A stretch of DNA of 64,000 nt from Nocardioides luti (GCF_014212315.1 NZ_JACKXE010000001.1:1488001-1552000); one strand, 5' to 3'; shown: positions 8,751-17,269, counted from the stretch's first letter. Program-made: numbers and translations. The notes: generated by a model from the sequence alone, not told the origin.

Positions 8751-10889
8751 ATGACGACGCAGACCTTCCGCGAGAGCGCCCCCGACGGCGCGGCGGACTC
8801 CCCCACCGACAGCCCCCGGTCCACGGCCCGACGTTCCCCGTACGACGACGTCGCGGACCGGGGGCGCCCCGCAGCGGACCGCCCCGAGCGAGGGCGGTCC
8901 GGCCGGTCGGGGCGACCGCAGCTCCCGGCCCGCTGGACCCGCGAGGGCGTGGCGCTCGTCGGGCTGCTCGTGGCCACGGGGGTGCTCTACCTCTGGGGCC
9001 TCGGGTCGTCGGGGTGGGCCAACTCGTTCTACTCCGCGGCCGTCCAGGCCGGGTCGGAGTCGTGGAAGGCCTTCTTCTTCGGCTCCTCCGACGCCGCGAA
9101 CTCGATCACGGTCGACAAGACCCCGCTCTCGCTGTGGCCGATGGCGCTCTCGGTGAAGATCTTCGGCCTGTCGTCCTGGAGCATCCTGGTCCCGCAGGCA
9201 CTCGAGGGCGTCGCCGCGGTCGCCCTGCTGCACGCCACGGTCCGTCGTACGACGGGGAGCGCGTGGACCGGCCTGCTGGCCGGCCTGGTGCTGGCCCTGA
9301 CCCCGGTCGCGGTGCTGATGTTCCGCTTCAACAACCCCGACGCGATGTTGGTGCTGCTGCTGATCGGGTCCGTCTACGCCACCCAGCGGGCCCTCGAGGC
9401 GACTGACCCGGCCCGCGCGGACGGTCGTCCCGTCCGCTGGCTGGCCCTCGGCGGCGCGCTCGTCGGGCTCGCGTTCCTCACCAAGATGCTGCAGGCCTTC
9501 CTCGTGCTGCCGCCGCTCGCGCTCGTCTACGTCCTCTTCGCCGCCGTGCCGCTGCGCAGGCGGATCGGGCACCTGCTCGTCGCCTTCGGCGCGATGGTCC
9601 TCGCCGGCGGCTGGTGGGTCGCGATCGTGGAGCTGTGGCCGGCGGCCTCCCGCCCGTACATCGGCGGCTCGCAGAACAACTCGATCCTCGAGCTCACGCT
9701 CGGCTACAACGGCTTCGGCCGGCTGACCGGCGACGAGACCGGGTCGGTCGGCGGCGGCGCGACCGCGGGCGGCAACTGGGGCGAGACCGGCATCCTGCGG
9801 CTCTTCGACTCCGAGATCGGCGGCCAGATCGCCTGGCTCATCCCGGCCGCGCTCGTCCTCGGCCTTGCGGGCCTGTGGCTCTCCCGCGGCTCGCGCTTCC
9901 TCGGCCGCTTCGGCCGCCCGGAGACCACCGACTCCGCCCCCGACCGCACGGTCCGCGCCGGGCTCACCGTCTGGCTCGGCTGGCTGCTCGTCACCGGGCT
10001 GACCTTCAGCTTCATGGCCGGCATCTTCCACGCGTACTACACCGTCGCCCTGGCCCCCGCGGTCGCCGCGCTCGTCGCGATCGGCGCCCACGTGCTCTGG
10101 CGGCACCGTGACTCCCTGGTCGCCTCCGGCCTGCTCGGCTTCGCCACCGCCTTCACCACGGCCTTCGCGTTCTTCCTGCTGGACCGGGAGGCCGGCTGGC
10201 TGCCCTGGCTGAAGTACGCCGTCGCGACGCTCGGCCTGGCCAGCGCGCTGATGATCGCGGGCGTCCGGCACCTGCCGCGCCGCGTCGGCCAGGCGGTCGC
10301 CGCCGTCGCACTCGTCGCCTCGCTCGCCGGCCCCACGGCGTACTCCCTCGCCACCGCCGCCACCCCCCACACGGGCTCGATCCCCACGGCCGGCCCGAGC
10401 TCGAGCCAGGGTCCGGGCGGCGCGGGCGGCCCCGGCGGCGCGATGGGCACGCCGCCCGGCGGCACCGCGACCGGGACGGGCACGGGCACCGGGACGGGCA
10501 CCGCCAGCGCCGGCGGCCTGCTGGAGGGCAGCACGTCGAGCGCGGCGCTCACGGAGATGTTGCAGACCGACGCCTCGTCGTTCACCTGGGTGGCCGCGGC
10601 GGTGGGCTCGAACTCCGCCTCCGGCTACCAGCTCGCGAGCGAGGAGCCGGTGATGGCGATCGGCGGGTTCAACGGCAGCGACCCGAGCCCGACGCTCGCG
10701 CAGTTCCAGCAGTACGTCGCCGACGGGGAGATCCACTACTTCATCGCCGGCGGCGGCGGGATGGGCGGCGGTCCCGGCGGCAGCGACACCGGCACCACAT
10801 CCGAGATCAGCGCCTGGGTCGAGGCGAACTTCACCGCGACCACCGTCGACGGCGTGACGGTCTACGACCTCTCGACCGGGGTGCAGTAG
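8751..10889 (+). CDS. GT39-family membrane glycosyltransferase (PMT/ArnT-like)
   Basis: A 712-aa polytopic protein of the GT-C fold that would transfer a sugar from a polyprenyl-phosphate donor to a protein or envelope glycan outside the membrane. After a hydrophilic N-terminus (about 60 residues), TM1 leads into the first extracytoplasmic loop with the DKTPLSLW motif typical of this family. About 11-12 membrane segments follow. The C-terminal extracytoplasmic part (about 530-712) holds a Gly/Thr tract made of ACSGGS-like GACGGGCACC-type direct repeats near 10470-10503 and a small globular domain rich in Gly. It lies 79 bp behind the histidine kinase, and CACAG and GACAG, 11 bp apart at 8691 and 8702, may be extra regulator boxes. 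Acceptor unknown. Confidence 0.88.
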   Translation: MTTQTFRESAPDGAADSPTDSPRSTARRSPYDDVADRGRPAADRPERGRSGRSGRPQLPARWTREGVALVGLLVATGVLYLWGLGSSGWANSFYSAAVQAGSESWKAFFFGSSDAANSITVDKTPLSLWPMALSVKIFGLSSWSILVPQALEGVAAVALLHATVRRTTGSAWTGLLAGLVLALTPVAVLMFRFNNPDAMLVLLLIGSVYATQRALEATDPARADGRPVRWLALGGALVGLAFLTKMLQAFLVLPPLALVYVLFAAVPLRRRIGHLLVAFGAMVLAGGWWVAIVELWPAASRPYIGGSQNNSILELTLGYNGFGRLTGDETGSVGGGATAGGNWGETGILRLFDSEIGGQIAWLIPAALVLGLAGLWLSRGSRFLGRFGRPETTDSAPDRTVRAGLTVWLGWLLVTGLTFSFMAGIFHAYYTVALAPAVAALVAIGAHVLWRHRDSLVASGLLGFATAFTTAFAFFLLDREAGWLPWLKYAVATLGLASALMIAGVRHLPRRVGQAVAAVALVASLAGPTAYSLATAATPHTGSIPTAGPSSSQGPGGAGGPGGAMGTPPGGTATGTGTGTGTGTASAGGLLEGSTSSAALTEMLQTDASSFTWVAAAVGSNSASGYQLASEEPVMAIGGFNGSDPSPTLAQFQQYVADGEIHYFIAGGGGMGGGPGGSDTGTTSEISAWVEANFTATTVDGVTVYDLSTGVQ

Positions 10890-10933
10890 CCCGCCCTGGC
10901 GCTCCCGACGGCCGACCTTCCGGGGGAACCTGT

Positions 10934-10965
10934 CACTTTCCGGGTGTTGCAACACCCGGAAAGTG
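10934..10965. repeat. Perfect 32-bp palindrome
   Basis: CACTTTCCGGGTGTTG at 10934-10949 is followed directly by its exact reverse complement at 10950-10965, with no loop. It lies between the converging GT39 and TetR genes, 44 bp after the GT39 stop. It could act as a bidirectional terminator or be a REP-type element. It is paired with a second palindrome 2 bp downstream. Confidence 0.9.
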
Positions 10966-10967
10966 CT

Positions 10968-10993
10968 GGTTTCCCCGGATATCCGGGGAAACC
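10968..10993. repeat. Perfect 26-bp palindrome of the GTTTC...GAAAC family
   Basis: GGTTTCCCCGGAT is followed immediately by ATCCGGGGAAACC. The ends and CCGG core match the palindromes at 28919-28944 and 58350-58375, which read GTTTCACCGG...CCGGTGAAAC. In all three places this unit directly follows a different, longer hairpin, so the two-part design is conserved. Confidence 0.88.
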
Positions 10994-11000
10994 GACGCCC

Positions 11001-11615
11001 CTACGGCAGCACGTCGACCAACGCCGGCAACGACGCGACCAGGATCGCCAGCAGCTCCTCGCGGGTCACGCCGGCAGGCTCGACGACCCAGGTCAGCACG
11101 AGCTCCTCGGTCATCGCGGCCCACCCGCGGACGACCAGCCGCGAGGCGGGGGTCTCGGGGAAGATCTGGCCCTGGGCGTCCTCCCGGAAGACCCGGTCGG
11201 TGAGGGCGGAGCGGGCCTCCTCGTAGATCTCGCGCAGGGTGTCGTTGCCGCCGGAGGCGCCCTTGACGAGCGAGAGGTAGCCCTCGTAGTTGGCCACCAC
11301 GTAGTCGACGTACGCCGTCACCGACGTCATCAGCCGCTCCAGCGGCTCCCCCACCGCGGGCGGCGCGGTCTGGGCGATGAGGTCGTCGGCCGCGCGGCGC
11401 ACGACGGCCTCGTGGAAGGCGTGCTTGTTGCCGAAGTAGTGGTAGAGCAGGCCGCGCGAGATCCCGGCCTCCTCCGCGAGCACGTCGATCGACAGCTCGT
11501 CGAGGGACCGCGTCGCGAGCAGCCGCACCCCGAGGTCGAGCAGCTGCGAGCGGCGCTCGTCCGGGGTCAGCCGGGTCCGGGGGGTCGGGCCTGTGTCCGT
11601 CGTCACGGGATCCAT
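11001..11615 (-). CDS. TetR-family transcriptional regulator
   Basis: A 204-aa repressor with an N-terminal helix-turn-helix. The DNA-binding region covers about residues 17-65 (RRSQLLDLGVRLLATRSLDELSIDVLAEEAGISRGLLYHYFGNK). The C-terminal helical ligand and dimer domain is unspecialised. It is divergent from the monooxygenase/SDR pair, and the 40-bp gap carries a clear palindrome (11618-11636) over the monooxygenase -35 region. It therefore most likely represses that operon and itself until a substrate-like ligand binds. The ATG at 11615 is well placed, and the stop is 7 bp beyond the palindrome cluster. Confidence 0.93.
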   Translation of the reverse strand: MDPVTTDTGPTPRTRLTPDERRSQLLDLGVRLLATRSLDELSIDVLAEEAGISRGLLYHYFGNKHAFHEAVVRRAADDLIAQTAPPAVGEPLERLMTSVTAYVDYVVANYEGYLSLVKGASGGNDTLREIYEEARSALTDRVFREDAQGQIFPETPASRLVVRGWAAMTEELVLTWVVEPAGVTREELLAILVASLPALVDVLP

Positions 11616-11617
11616 CC

Positions 11618-11636
11618 TATTGACACTTGTTCAATA
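11618..11636. promoter_or_regulatory. Candidate TetR operator overlapping a TTGACA -35 box
   Basis: TATTGA and TCAATA form 6-bp arms around a 7-nt centre (CACTTGT). The left arm contains a consensus -35 box TTGACA at 11620-11625 reading towards the monooxygenase. A weak -10 (TACTAC at 11641) sits 15 bp later. That leaves almost no 5' leader before the ATG at 11656, so the mRNA is probably leaderless. Confidence 0.65.
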
Positions 11637-11655
11637 ACGCTACTACCGTCGCACC

Positions 11656-13167
11656 ATGACCACCTGGGCAGAGGCACGGCACGTCGAGCATCTCATCGTC
11701 GGTGCGGGATTCGCGGGTCTGTGCGCCGCGATCAAGCTCCAGGAGGACGGCGAGACCGACTTCCTGGTCGTCGAGAAGGGCTCCGACGTCGGCGGCACCT
11801 GGCGCGACAACACCTACCCCGGCGCCGCCTGCGACGTCCCCAGCCAGCTCTACTCGTTCTCCTTCGCACCGAACCCCGAGTGGACCTCGTCCTTCTCCCC
11901 CCAGCCCGAGATCCAGGCCTACATCCGCCGGACCGCCGAGCGCTCGGGCGTGCTGGACCGCTTCGTGTTCGACACCGCGCTCGAGGACGCCGCCTGGGAC
12001 GAGAGCACCCAGCGCTGGACCTCCCGGACCTCCGCGGGCACGGTCGTCAGCCGCACCCTCGTCGTCGGCGCCGGCGGGCTCTCCGAGCCGCGACTGCCCG
12101 ACATCGCGGGCATCGACGACTTCGGCGGCGAGCTCTTCCACTCCGCGCGCTGGGACCACGACGTCGACCTCGCCGGCAAGCGGATCGCCGTGATCGGCAC
12201 CGGCGCCTCGGCCATCCAGATCATCCCCGAGCTGCAGAAGGTCGCGGGGCACGTCGACGTCTACCAGCGCACCGCGCCGTACGTCATCCCGCGCAACGAC
12301 CGCACCTACACGCGCGTCGAGCGCGCGCTCTTCAAGAAGGCCCCGGCCCTGCAGAAGGCCTACCGGACCGGCATCTACTGGTCCAAGGAGCTGCTCGTCC
12401 CGGGCTTCACCTTCGAGCCGCGGATGGCGATGCCCGCCAAGCAGCTGGCGCTGGCCAACCTGCGCAAGGGCGTCTCCGACCCCGACCTGCGCGCGCGGCT
12501 CACCCCGACCTTCGAGATCGGCTGCAAGCGGATCCTGATCTCCAACGCCTACTACCCCGCGATCGCCTCCGACAACGTCGAGCTGGTCACCGACCGGATC
12601 GAGCGGATCACGCCGACGGGCGTCGTGACCGCCGACGGCGTCGAGCGCCCCGTGGACGTCGTCGTCGTGGCCACCGGCTTCTTCACCACCGAGCTGCCGA
12701 TCGCCCAGCGGATCCACGGCCAGGGCGGCGCCACGCTCGCCGACACCTGGCGCGAGGACGGGATGGCGGCCCACAAGGGCACCACCGTGCACGGCTTCCC
12801 GAACCTCTTCATGATCGTCGGCCCGAACACCGGCCTGGGCCACTCGAGCATGGTCTTCGTGATCGAGTCCCAGGTGGAGTACATCCGCAGCGCCGTCCGC
12901 ACCCTGCGCCACGGCAAGCACGCGGCCGTGTCGCCGAAGGCGTCGGCCCAGCGCCGCTGGAACGACCGGCTCCAGCGCCGGATGAAGCGCACCGTCTGGA
13001 CACGAGGCGGCTGCGCCAGCTGGTACCTCGACGAGCACGGCAAGAACACCGTCCTCTGGCCTCGCACGACCGTCTCGTTCCGGCGCTCGCTCGCCGAGTT
13101 CGACGTCACGGAGTACGACGTCACCGCGCCTGTCACCGCAGGCACCACCGAAGGGATCTCCGCATGA
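11656..13167 (+). CDS. Flavin monooxygenase, Baeyer-Villiger type
   Basis: A 503-aa FAD- and NADPH-dependent oxygenase. The first Rossmann motif is G16-x-G18-xx-G21 for FAD. The BVMO fingerprint FxGxxxHxxxWD is intact at residues 156-167 (F156, G158, H162, W166, D167). The second dinucleotide motif GTGASA lies at 181-186. The ATG has no Shine-Dalgarno sequence. It overlaps the SDR gene by 4 nt (ATGA), so the two act together, perhaps interconverting an alcohol and ketone and then oxidising the ketone to an ester. The pairing recalls the mycobacterial mymA region, which also combines a BVMO with an SDR. The substrate is unknown. Confidence 0.92.
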   Translation: MTTWAEARHVEHLIVGAGFAGLCAAIKLQEDGETDFLVVEKGSDVGGTWRDNTYPGAACDVPSQLYSFSFAPNPEWTSSFSPQPEIQAYIRRTAERSGVLDRFVFDTALEDAAWDESTQRWTSRTSAGTVVSRTLVVGAGGLSEPRLPDIAGIDDFGGELFHSARWDHDVDLAGKRIAVIGTGASAIQIIPELQKVAGHVDVYQRTAPYVIPRNDRTYTRVERALFKKAPALQKAYRTGIYWSKELLVPGFTFEPRMAMPAKQLALANLRKGVSDPDLRARLTPTFEIGCKRILISNAYYPAIASDNVELVTDRIERITPTGVVTADGVERPVDVVVVATGFFTTELPIAQRIHGQGGATLADTWREDGMAAHKGTTVHGFPNLFMIVGPNTGLGHSSMVFVIESQVEYIRSAVRTLRHGKHAAVSPKASAQRRWNDRLQRRMKRTVWTRGGCASWYLDEHGKNTVLWPRTTVSFRRSLAEFDVTEYDVTAPVTAGTTEGISA

Positions 13168-14006
13168 AGACGCTCGACGACAAGGTGGTCGTGATCACCG
13201 GGGCCGGCTCCGGCATCGGCCGCGCCCTCGCCCTCAACCTGGCCGCCAAGGGCTCGCTGCTCGCCCTCTCGGACGTCGACGACGCCGGCCTCGCCGAGAC
13301 CGTCGACCTGGTCAAGGGGGCCGGCGCGCGCGAGGTCCGCAGCGACCACCTCGACGTGGCCGACCGCGCCGCCTTCGCGGCGTACGCCGACGTCGTCGTC
13401 GGCCAGTTCGGCCGCGCCAACGTGATCATCAACAACGCGGGCGTGGCGCTGGCCGGTGACCTCACCGAGCTCGAGTACGACGACATGGACTGGATCGTCG
13501 GCATCAACTTCTGGGGCGTCGTGCACGGCACCAAGGCGTTCCTGCCGCACCTGATCGCCTCGGGCGACGGCCACGTCGTCAACCTGTCCTCGCTCTTCGG
13601 GCTGATCTCGATGCCCGGCCAGAGCATGTACAACGCCACGAAGTACGCCGTCCGCGGCATGACCGAGGCGCTGCGCGAGGAGATGCTGATCGCGAAGCAC
13701 CAGGTCGGCGTCACCGCCGTGCACCCCGGCGGCATCAAGACCGCCGTCGCGCGGAACGCCCGGATGGCCAAGAACGAGGACAAGGAGGCCAGCGCGAAGT
13801 TCTTCGACGAGAAGCTGGCCAAGATGGAGCCCGAGCGCGCCGCCGAGATCATCGTCAAGGGGATCCTCGGCAACAAGGCCCGCGTCCTCGTCGGCCTCGA
13901 CGCCCACGCGCTGCACCACTTCGCCAAGCTCACCGGGTCGCGCTACCAGGACGTCATCGCCCGCTCGGCCGGCAAGCTCGCGCCGAAGAAGGTCACCGTC
14001 CTCTGA
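13164..14006 (+). CDS. Short-chain dehydrogenase/reductase
   Basis: A 280-aa classical SDR. The cofactor motif TGAGSGIG has G13, G17 and G19, the NNAG motif follows, then catalytic Ser in NLSS, and Y156 and K160 in the YNATK motif. The acidic residue in LSDVDD after beta-2 favours NAD(H), though this is inferred. It is translated from an ATG overlapping the monooxygenase stop by 4 nt, so it is the second gene of a TetR-controlled operon. It probably supplies or removes the carbonyl substrate of the monooxygenase. A lysine-rich tail (KLAPKKVTVL) ends the protein. Confidence 0.93.
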   Translation: MKTLDDKVVVITGAGSGIGRALALNLAAKGSLLALSDVDDAGLAETVDLVKGAGAREVRSDHLDVADRAAFAAYADVVVGQFGRANVIINNAGVALAGDLTELEYDDMDWIVGINFWGVVHGTKAFLPHLIASGDGHVVNLSSLFGLISMPGQSMYNATKYAVRGMTEALREEMLIAKHQVGVTAVHPGGIKTAVARNARMAKNEDKEASAKFFDEKLAKMEPERAAEIIVKGILGNKARVLVGLDAHALHHFAKLTGSRYQDVIARSAGKLAPKKVTVL

Positions 14007-14018
14007 GGCTGCCCCAGC

Positions 14019-14117
14019 CGGTGGTTGAGGAGGTTGCGCAGCAACCGTCTCGAAACCACGGCTCGGTTTCGGTGGGTGGTTTCGAGACAGGCGCCAGGGC
14101 GCCTTCCTCAACCACCG
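14019..14117. repeat. 99-bp cloverleaf-forming intergenic repeat
   Basis: An outer 13-bp stem (14019-14031 CGGTGGTTGAGGA with 14105-14117) closes three hairpins that abut with no unpaired base. They are GGTTGC/GCAACC (14032-14046, 3-nt loop), GTCTCGAAACCAC/GTGGTTTCGAGAC (14047-14088, 16-nt loop) and AGGCGC/GCGCCT (14089-14104, 4-nt loop). All stems are perfect. It occupies nearly the whole gap between the SDR and the DUF402 gene. The GGTTTCGAGAC/CTCAACC motifs resemble abundant intergenic repeats I recall from Nocardioides and relatives; only one copy is in this window. Confidence 0.92.
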
Positions 14118-14142
14118 CGGGGACACCTGCTGGAATGACCCC

Positions 14143-14673
14143 ATGAGCCCGCAGCCCGGTGACGCCGTCCGGATGGTGATGACCAAGTGGGGCGACGGGC
14201 CGCACTGGGAGTTCGACGGCGTCCTGCTGGGCAGCGACGAGCACGGGGACTGGGTGGGGATCGCCGGCGGGACGTTCATGTCCCGGCCGGGGGCGGAGTA
14301 CGTCGCGCCCGCCGACCACGTCACGCTCGTCCCGGCCGCCGGGCCGGACCGGGACCGCGGGTTCCTCGCCACCTTCTACGCCCCCGGCGCGGCGGTGCAG
14401 GTCTACGTCGACATGACCACGCCACCGGTGTGGGACGGCGCGGTCCTGCGGGCCGTCGACCTCGACCTCGACGTCGTGCGCGGCACGACCGGCCGGGTCT
14501 GGGTCGACGACGAGGACGAGTTCGCCGACCACCGGGTGCAGCTCGGCTACCCCGACGAGATCAGCCGGCTGGCGATGAGCACCTGCGACCGCGTGCAGGC
14601 GGCCGTGCAGGCCTCCGCGGCGCCGTACGACGGCAGTGCGAGCGTCTGGCTCGAGCGGCTCGCGAGCCGCTGA
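14143..14673 (+). CDS. DUF402-domain protein
   Basis: A 176-aa protein with the DUF402 signature in its second half: VYVDMTTPP, then LDLDVVRG, WVDDEDEFADH and YPDEISRLA (about residues 87-150). The acidic DEDEF cluster is typical and is thought to bind a divalent metal; related members have nucleoside phosphatase activity. It stands alone between the cloverleaf repeat and the convergent ThrE gene, whose stop lies 6 nt beyond its own. The specific role here is not known. Confidence 0.85.
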   Translation: MSPQPGDAVRMVMTKWGDGPHWEFDGVLLGSDEHGDWVGIAGGTFMSRPGAEYVAPADHVTLVPAAGPDRDRGFLATFYAPGAAVQVYVDMTTPPVWDGAVLRAVDLDLDVVRGTTGRVWVDDEDEFADHRVQLGYPDEISRLAMSTCDRVQAAVQASAAPYDGSASVWLERLASR

Positions 14674-14679
14674 CCCGCA

Positions 14680-16050
14680 TCAGGCGTCGACGGTCTCCCG
14701 CCGGTCGCGCCGCTCCCGGCGCGCGGCGCGACCGGTGCGGACGCGGAGCGGTCCGACGAGGCGCGGCCCGGCGAGCCGGCTCTCGAGCTTGTTGGCCTCA
14801 CGCTTGAGCGGCTGGGCGACGTACTCCCCCAGGATCACGCCGGACGACAGCGCGATCGCGATCGAGGCGGCGGTGACCATCGCCAGCATGCCGTCGGAGG
14901 AGTTGGCCGAGCCGCCCTCCCCCAGCAGCGCGAGGCCGCGGTAGATCGAGAGACCGGGGAGCATCGGCACCACCGCGGACACCACCACGACGAGCGGCGG
15001 CACCCGCACCCGGCCGGCCACGGTGTAGCTCACGAGGCCGATGAAGAACGCTGCCAGCCCCGTCGACCAGGCCCGGCTGAAGCCCTGTAGGACGATCGTC
15101 TGCGAGATCACCACGGCCGCCGCGGCGATCAGCCCGATGGGGCCGATCGCGCGGGCCGGGGCGTAGCAGGCGAACGCGAACGCCGCAGCGCAGATCGCGC
15201 TGCCGACGGCCATCATCGTGACGCTCTCCCAGTCGGAGATGCCGGGGTCGAGCCGGCCGACGGGGAAGCCCAGCACGGCCCCGACCGAGAGGCCGCCGCT
15301 GACACCGCCGATGATGCCGGCGGTCGAGAGCAGTGCCTCGGTCAGCCGCGCGCCGGCGGTGACGTAGAAGCCGGACAGGGCGTCCTGCAGGGCGCCCATG
15401 AAGCCGATGCCGGCCAGCAGCATGACGATGTTGGCGGTGACGACCAGCGACGGGTCGACGTCGAGCCGGGAGGCCGAGGCGAGCACCGCGAACATCGCGG
15501 CCACCCCGCCACCGGCGACCTGGCGGTAGAAGAACGGCACCCGGCGACGCGCCATCGTCAGCTGCAGGCGCTCGATGCAGACGGCGGCCAGGAAGGCGAT
15601 GGCGACGACGGTCGCGTTGCCGCCCAGCAGGATCGCGACGCCGGAGCACATGACGCCCCAGCCGAGCGTCACGGCCCAGCGCGGGGTGTTGTGGCCCGAG
15701 GAGACGATCCGGGCCAGCACGGCCCGCGCCTCCATCAGGTCGACGCGGTCACCGAGGACGTCGCGGACCAGGTGGTCGACCTGGGTGAGGTCCTCGTAGT
15801 CGATGTCGCGCTGCTTGACCTGGCGGACCTGGATGACCGCCGGCTCCTCGGGGCTGGCCTGGTGGCTCATCGAGAGGGACGTGAAGGTCACGTCGATGTC
15901 GGGGTAGCGCACCCCCAGCTGCCAGGCGAGCGACTGCATCGTGGCGGTGACGTCGGCGGCCCCGGCACCGGAGGAGAGCAGCAGCTCCCCCACCCGGAGA
16001 CAGAAGTCCAACGTCAGGTTCAACGCGCGGGCCTCCAACATGCTCACCAT
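14680..16050 (-). CDS. thrE: ThrE-type threonine/serine exporter
   Basis: A 456-aa protein fusing the two ThrE modules. The cytoplasmic N-terminus plus first membrane set (DUF1212-like, with SSGAGAADV near residues 26-34) is followed by a second five-helix membrane domain (DUF3815-like). About ten membrane segments are visible. Members export threonine and serine using the proton gradient, as described in Corynebacterium. The C-terminal tail after residue 420 is highly basic. An ATG at 16041 is an alternative start. Neighbours do not suggest a dedicated pathway. Confidence 0.88.
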   Translation of the reverse strand: MVSMLEARALNLTLDFCLRVGELLLSSGAGAADVTATMQSLAWQLGVRYPDIDVTFTSLSMSHQASPEEPAVIQVRQVKQRDIDYEDLTQVDHLVRDVLGDRVDLMEARAVLARIVSSGHNTPRWAVTLGWGVMCSGVAILLGGNATVVAIAFLAAVCIERLQLTMARRRVPFFYRQVAGGGVAAMFAVLASASRLDVDPSLVVTANIVMLLAGIGFMGALQDALSGFYVTAGARLTEALLSTAGIIGGVSGGLSVGAVLGFPVGRLDPGISDWESVTMMAVGSAICAAAFAFACYAPARAIGPIGLIAAAAVVISQTIVLQGFSRAWSTGLAAFFIGLVSYTVAGRVRVPPLVVVVSAVVPMLPGLSIYRGLALLGEGGSANSSDGMLAMVTAASIAIALSSGVILGEYVAQPLKREANKLESRLAGPRLVGPLRVRTGRAARRERRDRRETVDA

Positions 16051-16138
16051 GCTGGCAGGGCTCCGGAGGGCCCGGCCAATCGACAGCCGGGGTCCGCGCG
16101 GTGTCCTTCGTCACGGGTCCGGGGAGCCGCGCGGAGGC

Positions 16139-17230
16139 TCAGTAGCCGCCCTCCGGCTCGGTCATCTCGAGGCGTACGCCGAGCAGCCGGACCGGCCGGT
16201 CCCGCTCGACGCGATCGAGCAGCGAGACGGCCGCGGCGGCGAGCACCTCGGGGTCATTGCTGGGCTCGGGCAGGGTGAGGCTGCGGCTCACGGTGATGAA
16301 CGGGCGGTACCTCACCTTGATCCCGACCCGGGCCGCCGGGCGACCCTCACGGTCGATGTCCTCGAGCACCCGACGGGTCAGCGCCCGGACCTCATCGGCG
16401 ACGCGCCCCCAGTCGTCGAGGTCCTCCTGGTAGGTCTCCTCGCGGCCGTGGGCGCGCGGCACCCACGGGGTCGCGTCGACCGGGCTGGCGTCGGCGCCGC
16501 GGCCGAGGCGGTGGTACCACGGACCCATGGTCGGCCCGAGCTCCGCGGCCAGCACCCGCACGTCCGAGGTCGCCAGCTGGGCGACGGTGTCGATGCCGAG
16601 CGCGGCGAGCTTCTTCGACGTCTGGCGCCCCACGCCCCACAGCGCGTCGGTGGGCCGCTCCCCCATCACCTCGAACCAGGTCTCCTCGGTCAGCATCGAG
16701 ACACCACGCGGCTTGTTGAAGTCGGTGCAGATCTTGGCCCGCGGCTTGGTGTCGCCGATGCCGACCGAGCAGTGCAGCCGGGTCGCGGCCAGCACCTCGT
16801 CGCGGACGGTCGCGGCGAACGCGCGCGGGTCGCCCAGCTCGTCCCGACCCGGCCCGGGTCCGGCCGCCAGGAACGCCTCGTCCCAGCCGAGCACCTCCAG
16901 CACGACCCGCACCCCGCCCCAGCTGAGCCCGCGCAGCGTGTCCATCACCTCGACCGACGCGGCGTCGTACGCCGGCTTGTCGACCGGCAGGAAGACCGCG
17001 TCGGGGCACTTGCGGGCGGCCACGCGCAGCGGCATGCCGGAGCCGACGCCGAAGGCGCGGGCTTCGTACGACGCGGTCGCGACCACCCCGCGCTCGGTCG
17101 GGTCCCCGCGGCCCCCGACCACCACCGGCAGGCCGGCCAGCTCGGGGCGGCGCAGCACCTCGACGGCCGCGATGAACTGGTCCAGGTCGACGTGCAGCAC
17201 CCAGGGCTGGCCCGGCGGCCGGTCGCTCAT
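16139..17230 (-). CDS. dinB: Y-family DNA polymerase IV, DinB2-like
   Basis: A 363-aa translesion polymerase. The N-terminal catalytic motif is HVDLDQFIAAVE, with metal ligands D15 and, later, the DE of GWDEAFL. Palm, fingers and thumb are followed by helix-hairpin-helix residues (LWGVGRQTSKKLAALGI) and the little-finger domain to the end. No C-terminal beta-clamp QL.LF-type motif is obvious. The position of the usual aromatic steric gate (F13 in E. coli DinB) is I20. Mycobacterial DinB2 has Leu here and accepts ribonucleotides, so this enzyme probably does too. It is followed by a triple 14-bp repeat and the FUSC gene upstream. Confidence 0.93.
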   Translation of the reverse strand: MSDRPPGQPWVLHVDLDQFIAAVEVLRRPELAGLPVVVGGRGDPTERGVVATASYEARAFGVGSGMPLRVAARKCPDAVFLPVDKPAYDAASVEVMDTLRGLSWGGVRVVLEVLGWDEAFLAAGPGPGRDELGDPRAFAATVRDEVLAATRLHCSVGIGDTKPRAKICTDFNKPRGVSMLTEETWFEVMGERPTDALWGVGRQTSKKLAALGIDTVAQLATSDVRVLAAELGPTMGPWYHRLGRGADASPVDATPWVPRAHGREETYQEDLDDWGRVADEVRALTRRVLEDIDREGRPAARVGIKVRYRPFITVSRSLTLPEPSNDPEVLAAAAVSLLDRVERDRPVRLLGVRLEMTEPEGGY

Positions 17231-17269
17231 CGCCCCGTCACCATCGCCCCGTCACCATCGCCCCGTCAC
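17228..17269. repeat. Three exact tandem 14-bp repeats between dinB and the FUSC gene
   Basis: CATCGCCCCGTCAC is repeated three times head to tail. The first copy contains the dinB start codon and the third overlaps the stop codon of the FUSC gene, so the whole junction is built of repeat. Copy-number change would alter dinB translation initiation spacing or the FUSC C-terminus. Confidence 0.9.

Noticed and set aside
10944..14006. A 1020-codon plus-strand frame covering the monooxygenase and SDR
   Set aside because: It only joins a shadow frame of the TetR and monooxygenase genes to the real SDR, whose proper start is the ATG at 13164.
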